Positions 16,248-24,013 of a stretch of 64,000 nucleotides of DNA are shown in pieces. Source of the stretch: Limnohabitans kasalickyi. GTDB lineage: Bacteria; Pseudomonadota; Gammaproteobacteria; Burkholderiales; Burkholderiaceae_C. The notes under the pieces were generated by a model. The model was not told where the DNA came from. It did not search any database and saw only the letters and a program-made list of their open reading frames with translations. The position numbers and the translations under genes were made by a program. The DNA is taken from contig OZ248416.1 in NCBI GenBank assembly GCA_965234325.1, forward strand, positions 186,001 to 250,000, written 5' to 3'. Position 1 is the first letter of the stretch. Each line of letters begins with the position of its first letter.

Positions 16248-17120
16248 ATGTTTGATCTGTCTATTTTGTTTGCCTCGGTGCTCAACGGCATCACCACGGG
16301 TGCTGTCTACGCGTTAATCGCGTTGGGGCTGACCTTGATCTATGGCGTGCTGCACATCATCAACTTCGCCCATGGGGCGTCGTTGATGGTGGCTTTGTAT
16401 GGGGTCTATTTTTTAAAAGAAAAGCTGGGCATCGACCCTTACTTGGCCTTGCCCATCATGGTGCCGGCTATGTTTGCCTTGGGCTATGTGTTGCAGCGTG
16501 GGGTGATCAACCGCGCCAGCCACGGCAAAGACGAAAACATCCTGTTGGTCACGCTCGGCCTGTCCATCATTTTGGAAAATTTGGCCTTGCTCTTTTTCAA
16601 ATCTGACACGCGCAACATTGAAACGGCGTACACCTTGACCACCGTCAGCATTGGCCCCGCCATGATTGCGCTGCCCAAACTCGTGTCTTTTGTGGGCGCG
16701 CTGGTGGTGTCTGCCGTGTTGTTGGCGGTGATGCGCTACACCGACCTCGGACGCGCCATACGCGCTGTGGCCAAAGAAAAACATGGCGCCCGTTTGATGG
16801 GCATTGATGTGGACCATGTTTATGCCATGTGTTTTGGCATTGGTTTAGCCTGTTTGGGGGCGGCAGCTTGCTTCTTGTTACCCGCGTATTACGTCAACCC
16901 TTTGGTGGGCAGCGGTTTTGTGCTGGTGGCTTTCACCATTGTGGTGTTGGGCGGCATGGGCAGTTTTGTCGGTGCGTTGGTGGGTGGCTTGCTGATTGGC
17001 GTGGTTGAGTCCATCGGCGGTTTGTACTTGGGCGAGTCGTTGGGGCAGGTTGGTATTTTTGCCATCTTCATTGCGGTGCTGTTGTTCCGTCCACAAGGTT
17101 TGTTTGGAGCACGCGCATGA
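16248..17120 (+). CDS. livH: ABC transporter permease, LivH type
   Basis: 290 residues and about eight hydrophobic helices. The LivH start GITTGAVYALIALGLTLIYGVLHIINFAHG and the loop GRAIRAVAKEKHGARLMGID (the cytoplasmic EAA-like coupling helix) are clear. The end GLLIGVVESIGG through FRPQGLFGARA is also standard. It makes one half of the inner-membrane channel with the next gene, which it overlaps by 4 nt. Confidence 0.93.
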   Translation: MFDLSILFASVLNGITTGAVYALIALGLTLIYGVLHIINFAHGASLMVALYGVYFLKEKLGIDPYLALPIMVPAMFALGYVLQRGVINRASHGKDENILLVTLGLSIILENLALLFFKSDTRNIETAYTLTTVSIGPAMIALPKLVSFVGALVVSAVLLAVMRYTDLGRAIRAVAKEKHGARLMGIDVDHVYAMCFGIGLACLGAAACFLLPAYYVNPLVGSGFVLVAFTIVVLGGMGSFVGALVGGLLIGVVESIGGLYLGESLGQVGIFAIFIAVLLFRPQGLFGARA

Positions 17121-18094
17121 AAGATGTCCGCGCTATTGCGCTGTTTGTGCTGTTGGTGGGCAGCATCCCGCTCCTCACCGATTCGGGTGTGGTGTTGAAC
17201 TTTGTGATGATGGCCTTGTACGCCTGCTTGCTGGCGCAAGCGTGGAACGTGTTGGGTGGTTTTGGTGGCCAGTTTTCGTTTGGCCATGCGCTGTTTTTTG
17301 GGACTGGTGCGTATGTGCAAGTCATGGCCCAGGTGCATGCGGGCTGGAACCCGTGGCTCACCCTCGTTTTGGCCATCGCTGTGAGTGCGGCCGTGGGCGG
17401 GTTTGTGGGCGCCCTGTCATTTCGCTATGGTCTTAAGGGGTCTTACTTTGCCTTGGTCACCTTGGCGTTTGCGGAGGTGTTTCGCATCGTCGCGTTGTCG
17501 GTGCCCTTCACAGGAGCTGGGGTAGGTTTGATGTTGCCGCTGAGTGAGTCGGTGAGCAATATGCAGTTTGCCTCTCGGGCCGGTTATGTGTGGTTGATTT
17601 TGGGCTTGGTGACTGTGGCCTTGTGTGTCACCGCTTGGTTGCGTCACTCCCGTTTTGGCGCTTATTTGCAGGCGGTGCGTGACAACGAAGACGCTGCGCG
17701 CGCCATTGGTGTCAACCCCTTTTGGGTTAAGTTGTGGGCCACGGTGTTGTCGGGCGGCTTGATGGGCGCGGGTGGTGCGTTTTATGTGCAGGTGTTTCAG
17801 TACATCGACCCAGGCTTAGCCTTTGGTCCGCACACCTCGGTCGAAGCCTTGGTCGGCGCCATTGTGGGTGGTATGGGCACGCTGTGGGGGCCTGTTGTGG
17901 GCGCCTTGGCCTTGCATGTGCTGGCCGATGTGACCCGCAATTTGTTTGGCCAATTGCCGGGGATCAACATGGTGGTTTATGGCTGTGTGCTGGTGTTGAT
18001 CGTGATGTTTTTGCCCCGCGGCGTAGGTGGCATTGGGCAGCATGTGTTCAAGCGTAGCAAGGCGCGTGCATCAGACAAGAAGGAGGGCGCATGA
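17117..18094 (+). CDS. livM: ABC transporter permease, LivM type
   Basis: 325 residues, multi-spanning. LivM landmarks are AWNVLGGFGGQFSFGHALFFGTGAY, the coupling segment VRDNEDAARAIGVN, and GGMGTLWGPVVGALALHVL. It pairs with LivH to form the translocation path. It overlaps its neighbours by 4 nt on both sides, so translation is coupled through the whole importer. Confidence 0.93.
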   Translation: MKDVRAIALFVLLVGSIPLLTDSGVVLNFVMMALYACLLAQAWNVLGGFGGQFSFGHALFFGTGAYVQVMAQVHAGWNPWLTLVLAIAVSAAVGGFVGALSFRYGLKGSYFALVTLAFAEVFRIVALSVPFTGAGVGLMLPLSESVSNMQFASRAGYVWLILGLVTVALCVTAWLRHSRFGAYLQAVRDNEDAARAIGVNPFWVKLWATVLSGGLMGAGGAFYVQVFQYIDPGLAFGPHTSVEALVGAIVGGMGTLWGPVVGALALHVLADVTRNLFGQLPGINMVVYGCVLVLIVMFLPRGVGGIGQHVFKRSKARASDKKEGA

Positions 18095-18843
18095 GCTTGT
18101 TACAGGTTAGCCATGTGTCGCGTGCCTTTGGGGGTTTGCGTGCTGTGCAAGATGTGAGTTTGGAGGTGCCTGCAGGCAGTTTGACGGCCTTGATTGGCCC
18201 CAACGGCGCAGGCAAAACCACGCTGTTTGCCCTGATGTCGGGCTTCTTGTTGCCCGATGCTGGGCGTGTTACTTTTGACGGGCTGGACATCACGGGTCGT
18301 GCACCGCACCTGAATGCGGCTTTGGGGCTGACACGGACGTTCCAGATCGTTCAACCCTTTGCCTCACAAACCGTGCGCGAAAACATCGCGGTCGGCGCGC
18401 ACTTGAAACACGCCAAACGCAGCGATGCCTTGCACGCTGCCGAAGCGGTGGCCGAGCGCGTGGGCTTGTACGCGCAGCTGGACAAACCCGCCGGTGACTT
18501 GACCGTGGCCGGCCGCAAGCGCTTGGAGCTGGCGCGTGCCTTGGCCACTCAACCCAAACTGCTGCTGCTCGACGAGGTCCTTGCTGGTTTGAATCCGCAA
18601 GAAATTCAAGACATGTTGCCCGTGGTGCGCGGTTTGGTGGATAGCGGTGTCACGGTGCTCATGATTGAGCACGTCATGCAAGCCGTGATGAACTTGGCCG
18701 AGCATGTTTGGGTGTTGGCGCAAGGGCAGCTGATTGCCCAAGGCGCACCCAGCGAGGTGACACAAAACCCGCAGGTGATCGAGGCCTACTTGGGCCACGG
18801 CACCGCTGCGCGTTTGCGCAAAGCCCAGCAGGAGGCCGCATGA
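18091..18843 (+). CDS. livG: ABC transporter ATP-binding protein, LivG type
   Basis: 250 residues. Walker A is GPNGAGKTT (about residues 34-42), Walker B is LLLLDEVLAGL, and the H-loop His is in MLMIEHVMQAV. The ABC signature reads LTVAGRKRLELARAL, diverging from the textbook LSGGQ, as some LivG-like proteins do. The C-terminal AYLGHG is typical of LivG/LivF. It powers uptake together with LivF. Confidence 0.92.
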   Translation: MSLLQVSHVSRAFGGLRAVQDVSLEVPAGSLTALIGPNGAGKTTLFALMSGFLLPDAGRVTFDGLDITGRAPHLNAALGLTRTFQIVQPFASQTVRENIAVGAHLKHAKRSDALHAAEAVAERVGLYAQLDKPAGDLTVAGRKRLELARALATQPKLLLLDEVLAGLNPQEIQDMLPVVRGLVDSGVTVLMIEHVMQAVMNLAEHVWVLAQGQLIAQGAPSEVTQNPQVIEAYLGHGTAARLRKAQQEAA

Positions 18844-19550
18844 GCCATTTACTCACCCTCGAAGGCCTGCGCGCAGGCTATGGTGCTGTGGAGGTGTTGC
18901 GCGGTGTCGATCTGCACATCGCCCCCGGCGAATTGGTGGCCTTGCTCGGCAGCAATGGCGCTGGCAAAACAACCCTGAACTCGGTGGTCTCGGGCTTGGT
19001 TCCTGCTTGGTCCGGACGCGTGTTGTTTGACGGGCAAGACCTCACCGGCGCCCACTACCGTCGCGTGGTGCAAGCCGGTTTGATTCAAGTGCCTGAAGGG
19101 CGCAAGGTGTTTCCTAACCTCAGCGTGCTCGAAAATTTAGAACTCGGAGCCTTCACCCGCGCACGCGCACGCCGTGCCGAAAACTTGGTGCGTGTGTTCG
19201 ACACCTTCCCCCGCTTGCGCGAGCGCCAAGCGCAACTCGCGGGCACCATGAGCGGTGGCGAGCAGCAAATGCTGGCGATTGGTCGTGGCCTGATGGCCGA
19301 GCCCAAGCTGCTGATCTTGGACGAACCCTCGCTGGGGTTGTCGCCGCTGTTGGTGGAAGAAATGTTTGCCCTGATCGCGCAATTGCGTGCGGGCGGGTTG
19401 GCCGTGTTGTTGGTGGAACAAAACGTGGGCCAGTCACTCGAGATTGCCGACCGCGCCTACGTGATGGAAAACGGCAGCATTCGTTTCTCGGGTACATCAG
19501 CAGAACTGTTGGCCAGCGACACCCTGCGTCAAGCCTACTTGGGCGTGTGA
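18840..19550 (+). CDS. livF: ABC transporter ATP-binding protein, LivF type
   Basis: 236 residues from the ATG at 18840, which overlaps the livG stop by 4 nt. Walker A is GSNGAGKTT, the signature is MSGGEQQMLAIGRGL, Walker B is LLILDEPSLGL, and the H-loop is VLLVEQNV (Gln-Asn form typical of LivF). It ends in AYLGV as most LivF proteins do. It is the second nucleotide-binding subunit of the importer. Confidence 0.93.
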   Translation: MSHLLTLEGLRAGYGAVEVLRGVDLHIAPGELVALLGSNGAGKTTLNSVVSGLVPAWSGRVLFDGQDLTGAHYRRVVQAGLIQVPEGRKVFPNLSVLENLELGAFTRARARRAENLVRVFDTFPRLRERQAQLAGTMSGGEQQMLAIGRGLMAEPKLLILDEPSLGLSPLLVEEMFALIAQLRAGGLAVLLVEQNVGQSLEIADRAYVMENGSIRFSGTSAELLASDTLRQAYLGV

Positions 19551-20527
19551 GTTTGCAGATGCTTCGCCTAGGCTTTGTTTGCTTGTCGTGGATGCTGGCG
19601 CTGCTGGCAGGTGGTTTAGCTTTGGCGCAAACCACCAACGCGACAGCGCCGGTGCGCATCTTGGTCGGCGCGCCAGCGGGCGGCAGCACCGACACCATGG
19701 CCCGCGCCGTGGCACACGCCATGGGCCAGCAACTGGGCCGCACGGTGGTGGTTGAAAACCGCCCTGGTGCGGGCGGTAACTTAGCTGCTGATGCGGTCGC
19801 CCGAGCCGCGCCAGATGGCCAAACTTTGTTGATGAGTTTCACCAGCCACGCCATCAATGCCTCGCTGTATCCGCGCTTGCCCTTTGACCCCGTGAAAGAC
19901 TTCACGCCACTGACCTTGGTGTCCACCTCACCCTCGGTGCTCGTGGCCCACCCCTCACTGCCTGCCAACAACGTAACTGAGTTGGTGGCCTTGGCCAAAG
20001 CCAAACCGGCCCAGCTCAACTTCGCCATTGGGGCCTTGGGCTCATCGCTGCATTTGGCGGGCGAGGCCTTCAAACTCAAAGCAGGGGTGTTTATCGTGAA
20101 CATTCCTTACCGCGGCACAGCGCCTGCGGTGCAAGACGTGTTGGCCGGTCAAGTGGAATTGATGTTTGCGGCGGTGGGCAATGTGCAACAACACATCCGT
20201 GCCGGCAAGCTCAAAGCCTTGGCTGTGACCAGCCCGCAACGCTTGGCTGCACTGCCCGATGTACCGGCCATGGCCGACACCTTGGCGGGCTATGAGTCCA
20301 GCGCTTGGTTTGGTTTGTTCGGGCCCGCCAAGATGGCGCCAGACTTGATGCGCGCTTGGAGCGACGCCGCCCGTGCGGCGGTACAAAGCCCCGAGGTGCG
20401 CCGTCGCATTGAAGCCGAAGGTGCCACCGCCGTGGGCAACAGTCCGCAAGAATTTGGCCGCTTTGTGGTGGCCGACATCGCGCGCTGGCGCGAGGTGGTG
20501 AAGTACTCTGGAGCCAAACCCGAATGA
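19547..20527 (+). CDS. Bug/TctC-family periplasmic substrate-binding protein
   Basis: 326 residues with a signal peptide (LALLAGGLALAQ, cleavage near residue 28). Typical Bug features follow: VRILVGAPAGGSTDTMARAVA, VENRPGAGGNLAADAVARA and PDGQTLLM. Bug proteins bind carboxylates or amides in the periplasm and usually serve TctAB-type secondary transporters or signalling systems. No TctA/TctB gene is here. It starts with GTG overlapping the livF stop by 4 nt; an ATG at 19559 is the alternative start. Confidence 0.9.
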   Translation: MSLQMLRLGFVCLSWMLALLAGGLALAQTTNATAPVRILVGAPAGGSTDTMARAVAHAMGQQLGRTVVVENRPGAGGNLAADAVARAAPDGQTLLMSFTSHAINASLYPRLPFDPVKDFTPLTLVSTSPSVLVAHPSLPANNVTELVALAKAKPAQLNFAIGALGSSLHLAGEAFKLKAGVFIVNIPYRGTAPAVQDVLAGQVELMFAAVGNVQQHIRAGKLKALAVTSPQRLAALPDVPAMADTLAGYESSAWFGLFGPAKMAPDLMRAWSDAARAAVQSPEVRRRIEAEGATAVGNSPQEFGRFVVADIARWREVVKYSGAKPE

Positions 20528-21816
20528 CGCGCGTTTCTTCCTCTGCTGACATGCCCCAAACGCTGGCACAAAAACTCATCGCCCGTGCTGCAGGCCTTGC
20601 GCAGGTCGCGGTGGGTGAGGTGGTGACCTGCCAAGTCGACTTGGCCATGTTCCACGACTCTTCGGGCCCGCGCCGCTTGAAGCCCATGCTCGACGACTTG
20701 GGTGCCCAAATTTGGGACCCGAGCAAAGTGGTCTTGGTGATGGACCACTACGTGCCCGCACAAGACGCCGATGCCCAGCGCATTGTGCAAATGGCTCGCG
20801 ACACCGCACGCGAATGGCGACTGCCCAACGTGATTGACTCCGAGGGTATTTGCCATGTGGTGTTGCCCGAGCGCGGCCATTTGCGCCCCGGCATGTTGTG
20901 TGTGGGCGGCGACTCGCATTCGCCCACGGGCGGTGCGTTTGGCACGTACATGTTTGGCATTGGTGCCACCGAAATGCTGGGTGTGGTGGTGACGGGTGAG
21001 ATTTGGGTGCAAGTCCCGCGCACCTTGCGCATGCTTTGGAATGGCCAACTGGCAGCCGGTGTATGCGCCAAAGACATGATGTTGCACATGATTGCGCGCT
21101 TCGGCATGAACGGCGGTCAATACCAAGCGGTGGAGTTTGCCGGTGAGGCCGTGATGGCCTTGGGCATGCAAGAACGCATGACGATGTCCAACATGAGTGC
21201 CGAAATGGGTGCCCAAGCGGGCCTGATTGCAGCGGACGAAACCACCTGTAACTACTTGCGAAGTGTGGGCGTACCCGAAGACGCCTTGGCGCATGCACAA
21301 AGCTGGCACACCGACGACGGCGCTGACTGCGAAGACTTTGCTTTTGACGCCACCACCTTGAGCCCCCAAGTGGCGGCCCCCCACAGCCCCGCCAACACGC
21401 GTGCGGTGGGCGACTATGCCGACGTGGCCTTGGACATCGCCTATATCGGTGCTTGCACCGGTGCCAAGCTCGAAGACTTGCGTGCTGCAGCCCATGTGCT
21501 GCGCGGTCACCATGTGGCGCAAGGTGTGCGTCTGCTGGTCGCCCCTGCCAGTGCCCGCGACCAAGCACAAGCCGAACGCGAAGGCGTGATGCAGGTGCTG
21601 CGCGATGCGGGCGCTCAGGTGCTGCCTAACAGCTGTGGTGCCTGCGCGGGGTACGGCGGGACTTTTGAAGAAGGTGCGCGCGTCATCTCTAGCACCGCAC
21701 GCAATTTCAAAGGCCGTATGGGCCCTGCCAGTGTGCAGGTGTATTTGGCATCGCCTTGGACTGTGGCCGCCTCCGCCTTGCGCGGCCGCATCAGCGATGT
21801 GCGGGAGTTGCTATGA
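20524..21816 (+). CDS. aconitase-superfamily hydratase large subunit (LeuC/homoaconitase/DmdA-like)
   Basis: 430 residues. It has the substrate loop CVGGDSHSPTGGAFG (about 126-140) and three cysteines placed to hold a 4Fe-4S cluster: Cys311 (GACTGAKLEDLR), Cys371 and Cys374 (SCGACAGYGG). The LeuC motif CTN.R is CTGAK here, so the protein is not a standard isopropylmalate isomerase. The family includes the two-subunit dimethylmaleate hydratase (DmdAB) and homoaconitase. It probably adds water to, or isomerises, an unsaturated dicarboxylate. It overlaps the genes on both sides by 4 nt. The real substrate is unknown. Confidence 0.85.
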   Translation: MTRVSSSADMPQTLAQKLIARAAGLAQVAVGEVVTCQVDLAMFHDSSGPRRLKPMLDDLGAQIWDPSKVVLVMDHYVPAQDADAQRIVQMARDTAREWRLPNVIDSEGICHVVLPERGHLRPGMLCVGGDSHSPTGGAFGTYMFGIGATEMLGVVVTGEIWVQVPRTLRMLWNGQLAAGVCAKDMMLHMIARFGMNGGQYQAVEFAGEAVMALGMQERMTMSNMSAEMGAQAGLIAADETTCNYLRSVGVPEDALAHAQSWHTDDGADCEDFAFDATTLSPQVAAPHSPANTRAVGDYADVALDIAYIGACTGAKLEDLRAAAHVLRGHHVAQGVRLLVAPASARDQAQAEREGVMQVLRDAGAQVLPNSCGACAGYGGTFEEGARVISSTARNFKGRMGPASVQVYLASPWTVAASALRGRISDVRELL

Positions 21817-22298
21817 CGGCCTCACGTGTGTGGAAACTCGGTGCCGATGTGGACACCGATGCGCTGGCCCCCGGGGCCTACATGAAAAACGGCATTGACG
21901 TGATTGCCCAGCACTGCCTTGAAGCCTTGCGTCCCGACTTTGCCGCGGGTGTGCAACCCGGCGACGTGCTGGTGGCAGGCCCTAACTTTGGTATTGGCTC
22001 TTCGCGCGAACAGGCTGCTGGCGCGCTGGTGCACTTAGGTGTGCGCGCCGTCATTGCCCCGTCGTTCAGTGGTTTGTTTTTTCGCAACGCGTTCAACCTC
22101 GGGCTGCTGTTGCTGACCTGCGCTGAGGCGGAGCAGTTGCAAGAGGGCGATGCCGTCACCCTCGTTCCTGCAGGTGTGCAAGCCCCTGATGGCCGCGTGT
22201 TGCCGTGCCAACCGATTCCCGATTTTTTGATGGACATGGTCCATGCTGGAGGTTTGATGAATGTCTTGAAACAACGCAGCCAAGGAAAAAAGCCATGA
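21813..22298 (+). CDS. aconitase-superfamily hydratase small subunit (LeuD/DmdB-like)
   Basis: 161 residues from the ATG at 21813. It carries VDTDALAPGAYM at the start and GPNFGIGSSREQAAGAL (about 57-71), the swivel-domain loop holding the catalytic Ser and Arg. The substrate-selecting loop of LeuD, normally YLRT, reads YMKN here (residues 23-26). This again suggests a substrate other than isopropylmalate. It pairs with the preceding large subunit, with which it overlaps by 4 nt. Confidence 0.85.
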   Translation: MTASRVWKLGADVDTDALAPGAYMKNGIDVIAQHCLEALRPDFAAGVQPGDVLVAGPNFGIGSSREQAAGALVHLGVRAVIAPSFSGLFFRNAFNLGLLLLTCAEAEQLQEGDAVTLVPAGVQAPDGRVLPCQPIPDFLMDMVHAGGLMNVLKQRSQGKKP

Positions 22299-24013
22299 GT
22301 GCACACACTGCCGCTGCCATCCCAAATACCGTCACCCTTGACCCAGTCACGCTCGCCGTGCTCAAAGGGCGACTGGAACAAATCGCCGACGAAATGGACG
22401 CCACGCTTTACCGCAGCGCGTTCAACCCCATCATTGCCGAGGCTCACGACGCCTGCCACGGTTTGTACGATGCCCAAAGCGGCGACACCTTGGTACAAGG
22501 CAAATCAGGGTTACCCGTGTTTGTGGGTGCCATGGCCTTTGCCGTGCGCGCTGCAGCGCGTGTGGCGCAAGAGCGCGGCGGCATGGTCGACGGCGACACC
22601 TGGTTGTTCAACGACCCCTACGAAGGCGGCACTCACGCCAACGACTTCAAGCTGGTGCGTCCTTTCTTTCGCAACGGCCAGCTGTTTTGTTACTTAGCCT
22701 CTGCCGCGCATTGGCATGACGTGGGCGGTGCCGTACCCGGCAACTACAACCCGGCGGCCACCGAGTGCTGGCAAGAGGCGGTGCAAATTCCGCCGGTGCG
22801 CATCGTGCGCCAAGGCCAATTGGATGCCGACGTGCTGGCCATCTTGCGTGCCAACACCCGTTTGCCCGACAGCTTGTGGGGTGACTTGAACGGCCAACTC
22901 GCCGCCTTGGAATTGGGCGTGAAACGGCTGGACGGTTTGCTCGACGAATACGGCGATGCCGTGGTGTTGCAAGCCATGGGTGAGTTGCGCAAGCGCGCCT
23001 TGGTGTTGATGCGCGCCCACATTCAGAACCTGCCCGATGGCTGCTATAGCTTTGAAGACGTCCTCGACAACGACGGCGTGAAAGACGAGTTGCTGACCAT
23101 CGCCTTGGACATGACGGTGCACGGTGACCGCATGACGCTCGACTTTTCTCGCACCTCGCCGCAGTGTGCGGGCCCTGTGAATATTTCGCGTGCTACGGCC
23201 GTTGCCGCTTGCTATGTGGCCCTCAAACATGTGTTCCCCGATGTGCCAGCCAACGCCGGTGTGTTGGACGCGGTGGACTTTGTGTTGCCCGAGGGCTTGG
23301 TCATCACTGCCGAGCGACCACGTCCGGTGGGGGGCTACACCGAAACCATTTTGCGCATGATCGATGTGATCTTCAGCGCCACGGCCTTGGCCGACCCGAA
23401 CCGTGCTGTGGCCCATGCCTACGGCACCATCAACGCTTTATCCATCGCCGGGCACCGAACCGATGCCGCTCGCAAAGGCCAGCGTTGGGTGATGTTCAGC
23501 TTCTTTGGCGGTGGTCATGGCGGCCACAGCACAGGCGACGGTTTGAGTCACAGCAATGCGCCCATTTCAACGGCCACCATTCCCCCGTTGGAAATTTTGG
23601 AAGCTGCCTATCCCGTGCGTTTCACCGAATGGTCCTTGCGTCCCAACTCGGGCGGTGATGGTACACACCGAGGTGGCTTAGGTGCGGTGTATGAAATTGA
23701 GCTGCTGGAAGACAGTGCAGAAGCCTTCATCTTTGGCGAGCGTGGCAAAGCCGCACCCAAGGGCATTGCGGGCGGCAGCGAGGCGTTGCCCAATGTGTTC
23801 TCTTATCAGCAGAACGGCCAATGGCACAAGCCACCGATGGTGTCCAAGATGCTGGGCATCCGTCTGAAAAAAGGCGAACGGGTGCGTTTAGAAACACCCG
23901 GCGGCGGCGGCTGGGGCCCTGCGGCAGGTCGTGACGACCAAGCGCGTCAACATGACGTGACCTTGGGCTACGTCAGCGATGCGATCACCACTTCTTCAAA
24001 GGTCAAACCATGA
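22295..24013 (+). CDS. hyuB: hydantoinase B / oxoprolinase family protein
   Basis: 572 residues from the ATG at 22295 (4-nt overlap). It is full length for HyuB, with LDPVTLAVLKGRLEQIADEMD at the start, FNDPYEGGTHANDFK near residue 107, and WSLRPNSGGDGTHRGGLG plus LETPGGGGWG near the end. HyuB is the catalytic partner of HyuA in ATP-dependent opening of hydantoins, 5-oxoproline and other lactams or imides. HyuB precedes HyuA here. The ring substrate cannot be read from sequence. Confidence 0.92.
   Translation: MSAHTAAAIPNTVTLDPVTLAVLKGRLEQIADEMDATLYRSAFNPIIAEAHDACHGLYDAQSGDTLVQGKSGLPVFVGAMAFAVRAAARVAQERGGMVDGDTWLFNDPYEGGTHANDFKLVRPFFRNGQLFCYLASAAHWHDVGGAVPGNYNPAATECWQEAVQIPPVRIVRQGQLDADVLAILRANTRLPDSLWGDLNGQLAALELGVKRLDGLLDEYGDAVVLQAMGELRKRALVLMRAHIQNLPDGCYSFEDVLDNDGVKDELLTIALDMTVHGDRMTLDFSRTSPQCAGPVNISRATAVAACYVALKHVFPDVPANAGVLDAVDFVLPEGLVITAERPRPVGGYTETILRMIDVIFSATALADPNRAVAHAYGTINALSIAGHRTDAARKGQRWVMFSFFGGGHGGHSTGDGLSHSNAPISTATIPPLEILEAAYPVRFTEWSLRPNSGGDGTHRGGLGAVYEIELLEDSAEAFIFGERGKAAPKGIAGGSEALPNVFSYQQNGQWHKPPMVSKMLGIRLKKGERVRLETPGGGGWGPAAGRDDQARQHDVTLGYVSDAITTSSKVKP

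Noticed and set aside
20290..21570. 426-residue antisense frame over the aconitase-like gene
   Set aside because: It is His/Gln/Gly rich with no domain and exactly mirrors the real gene's third-position bias; the sense frame has full family motifs.
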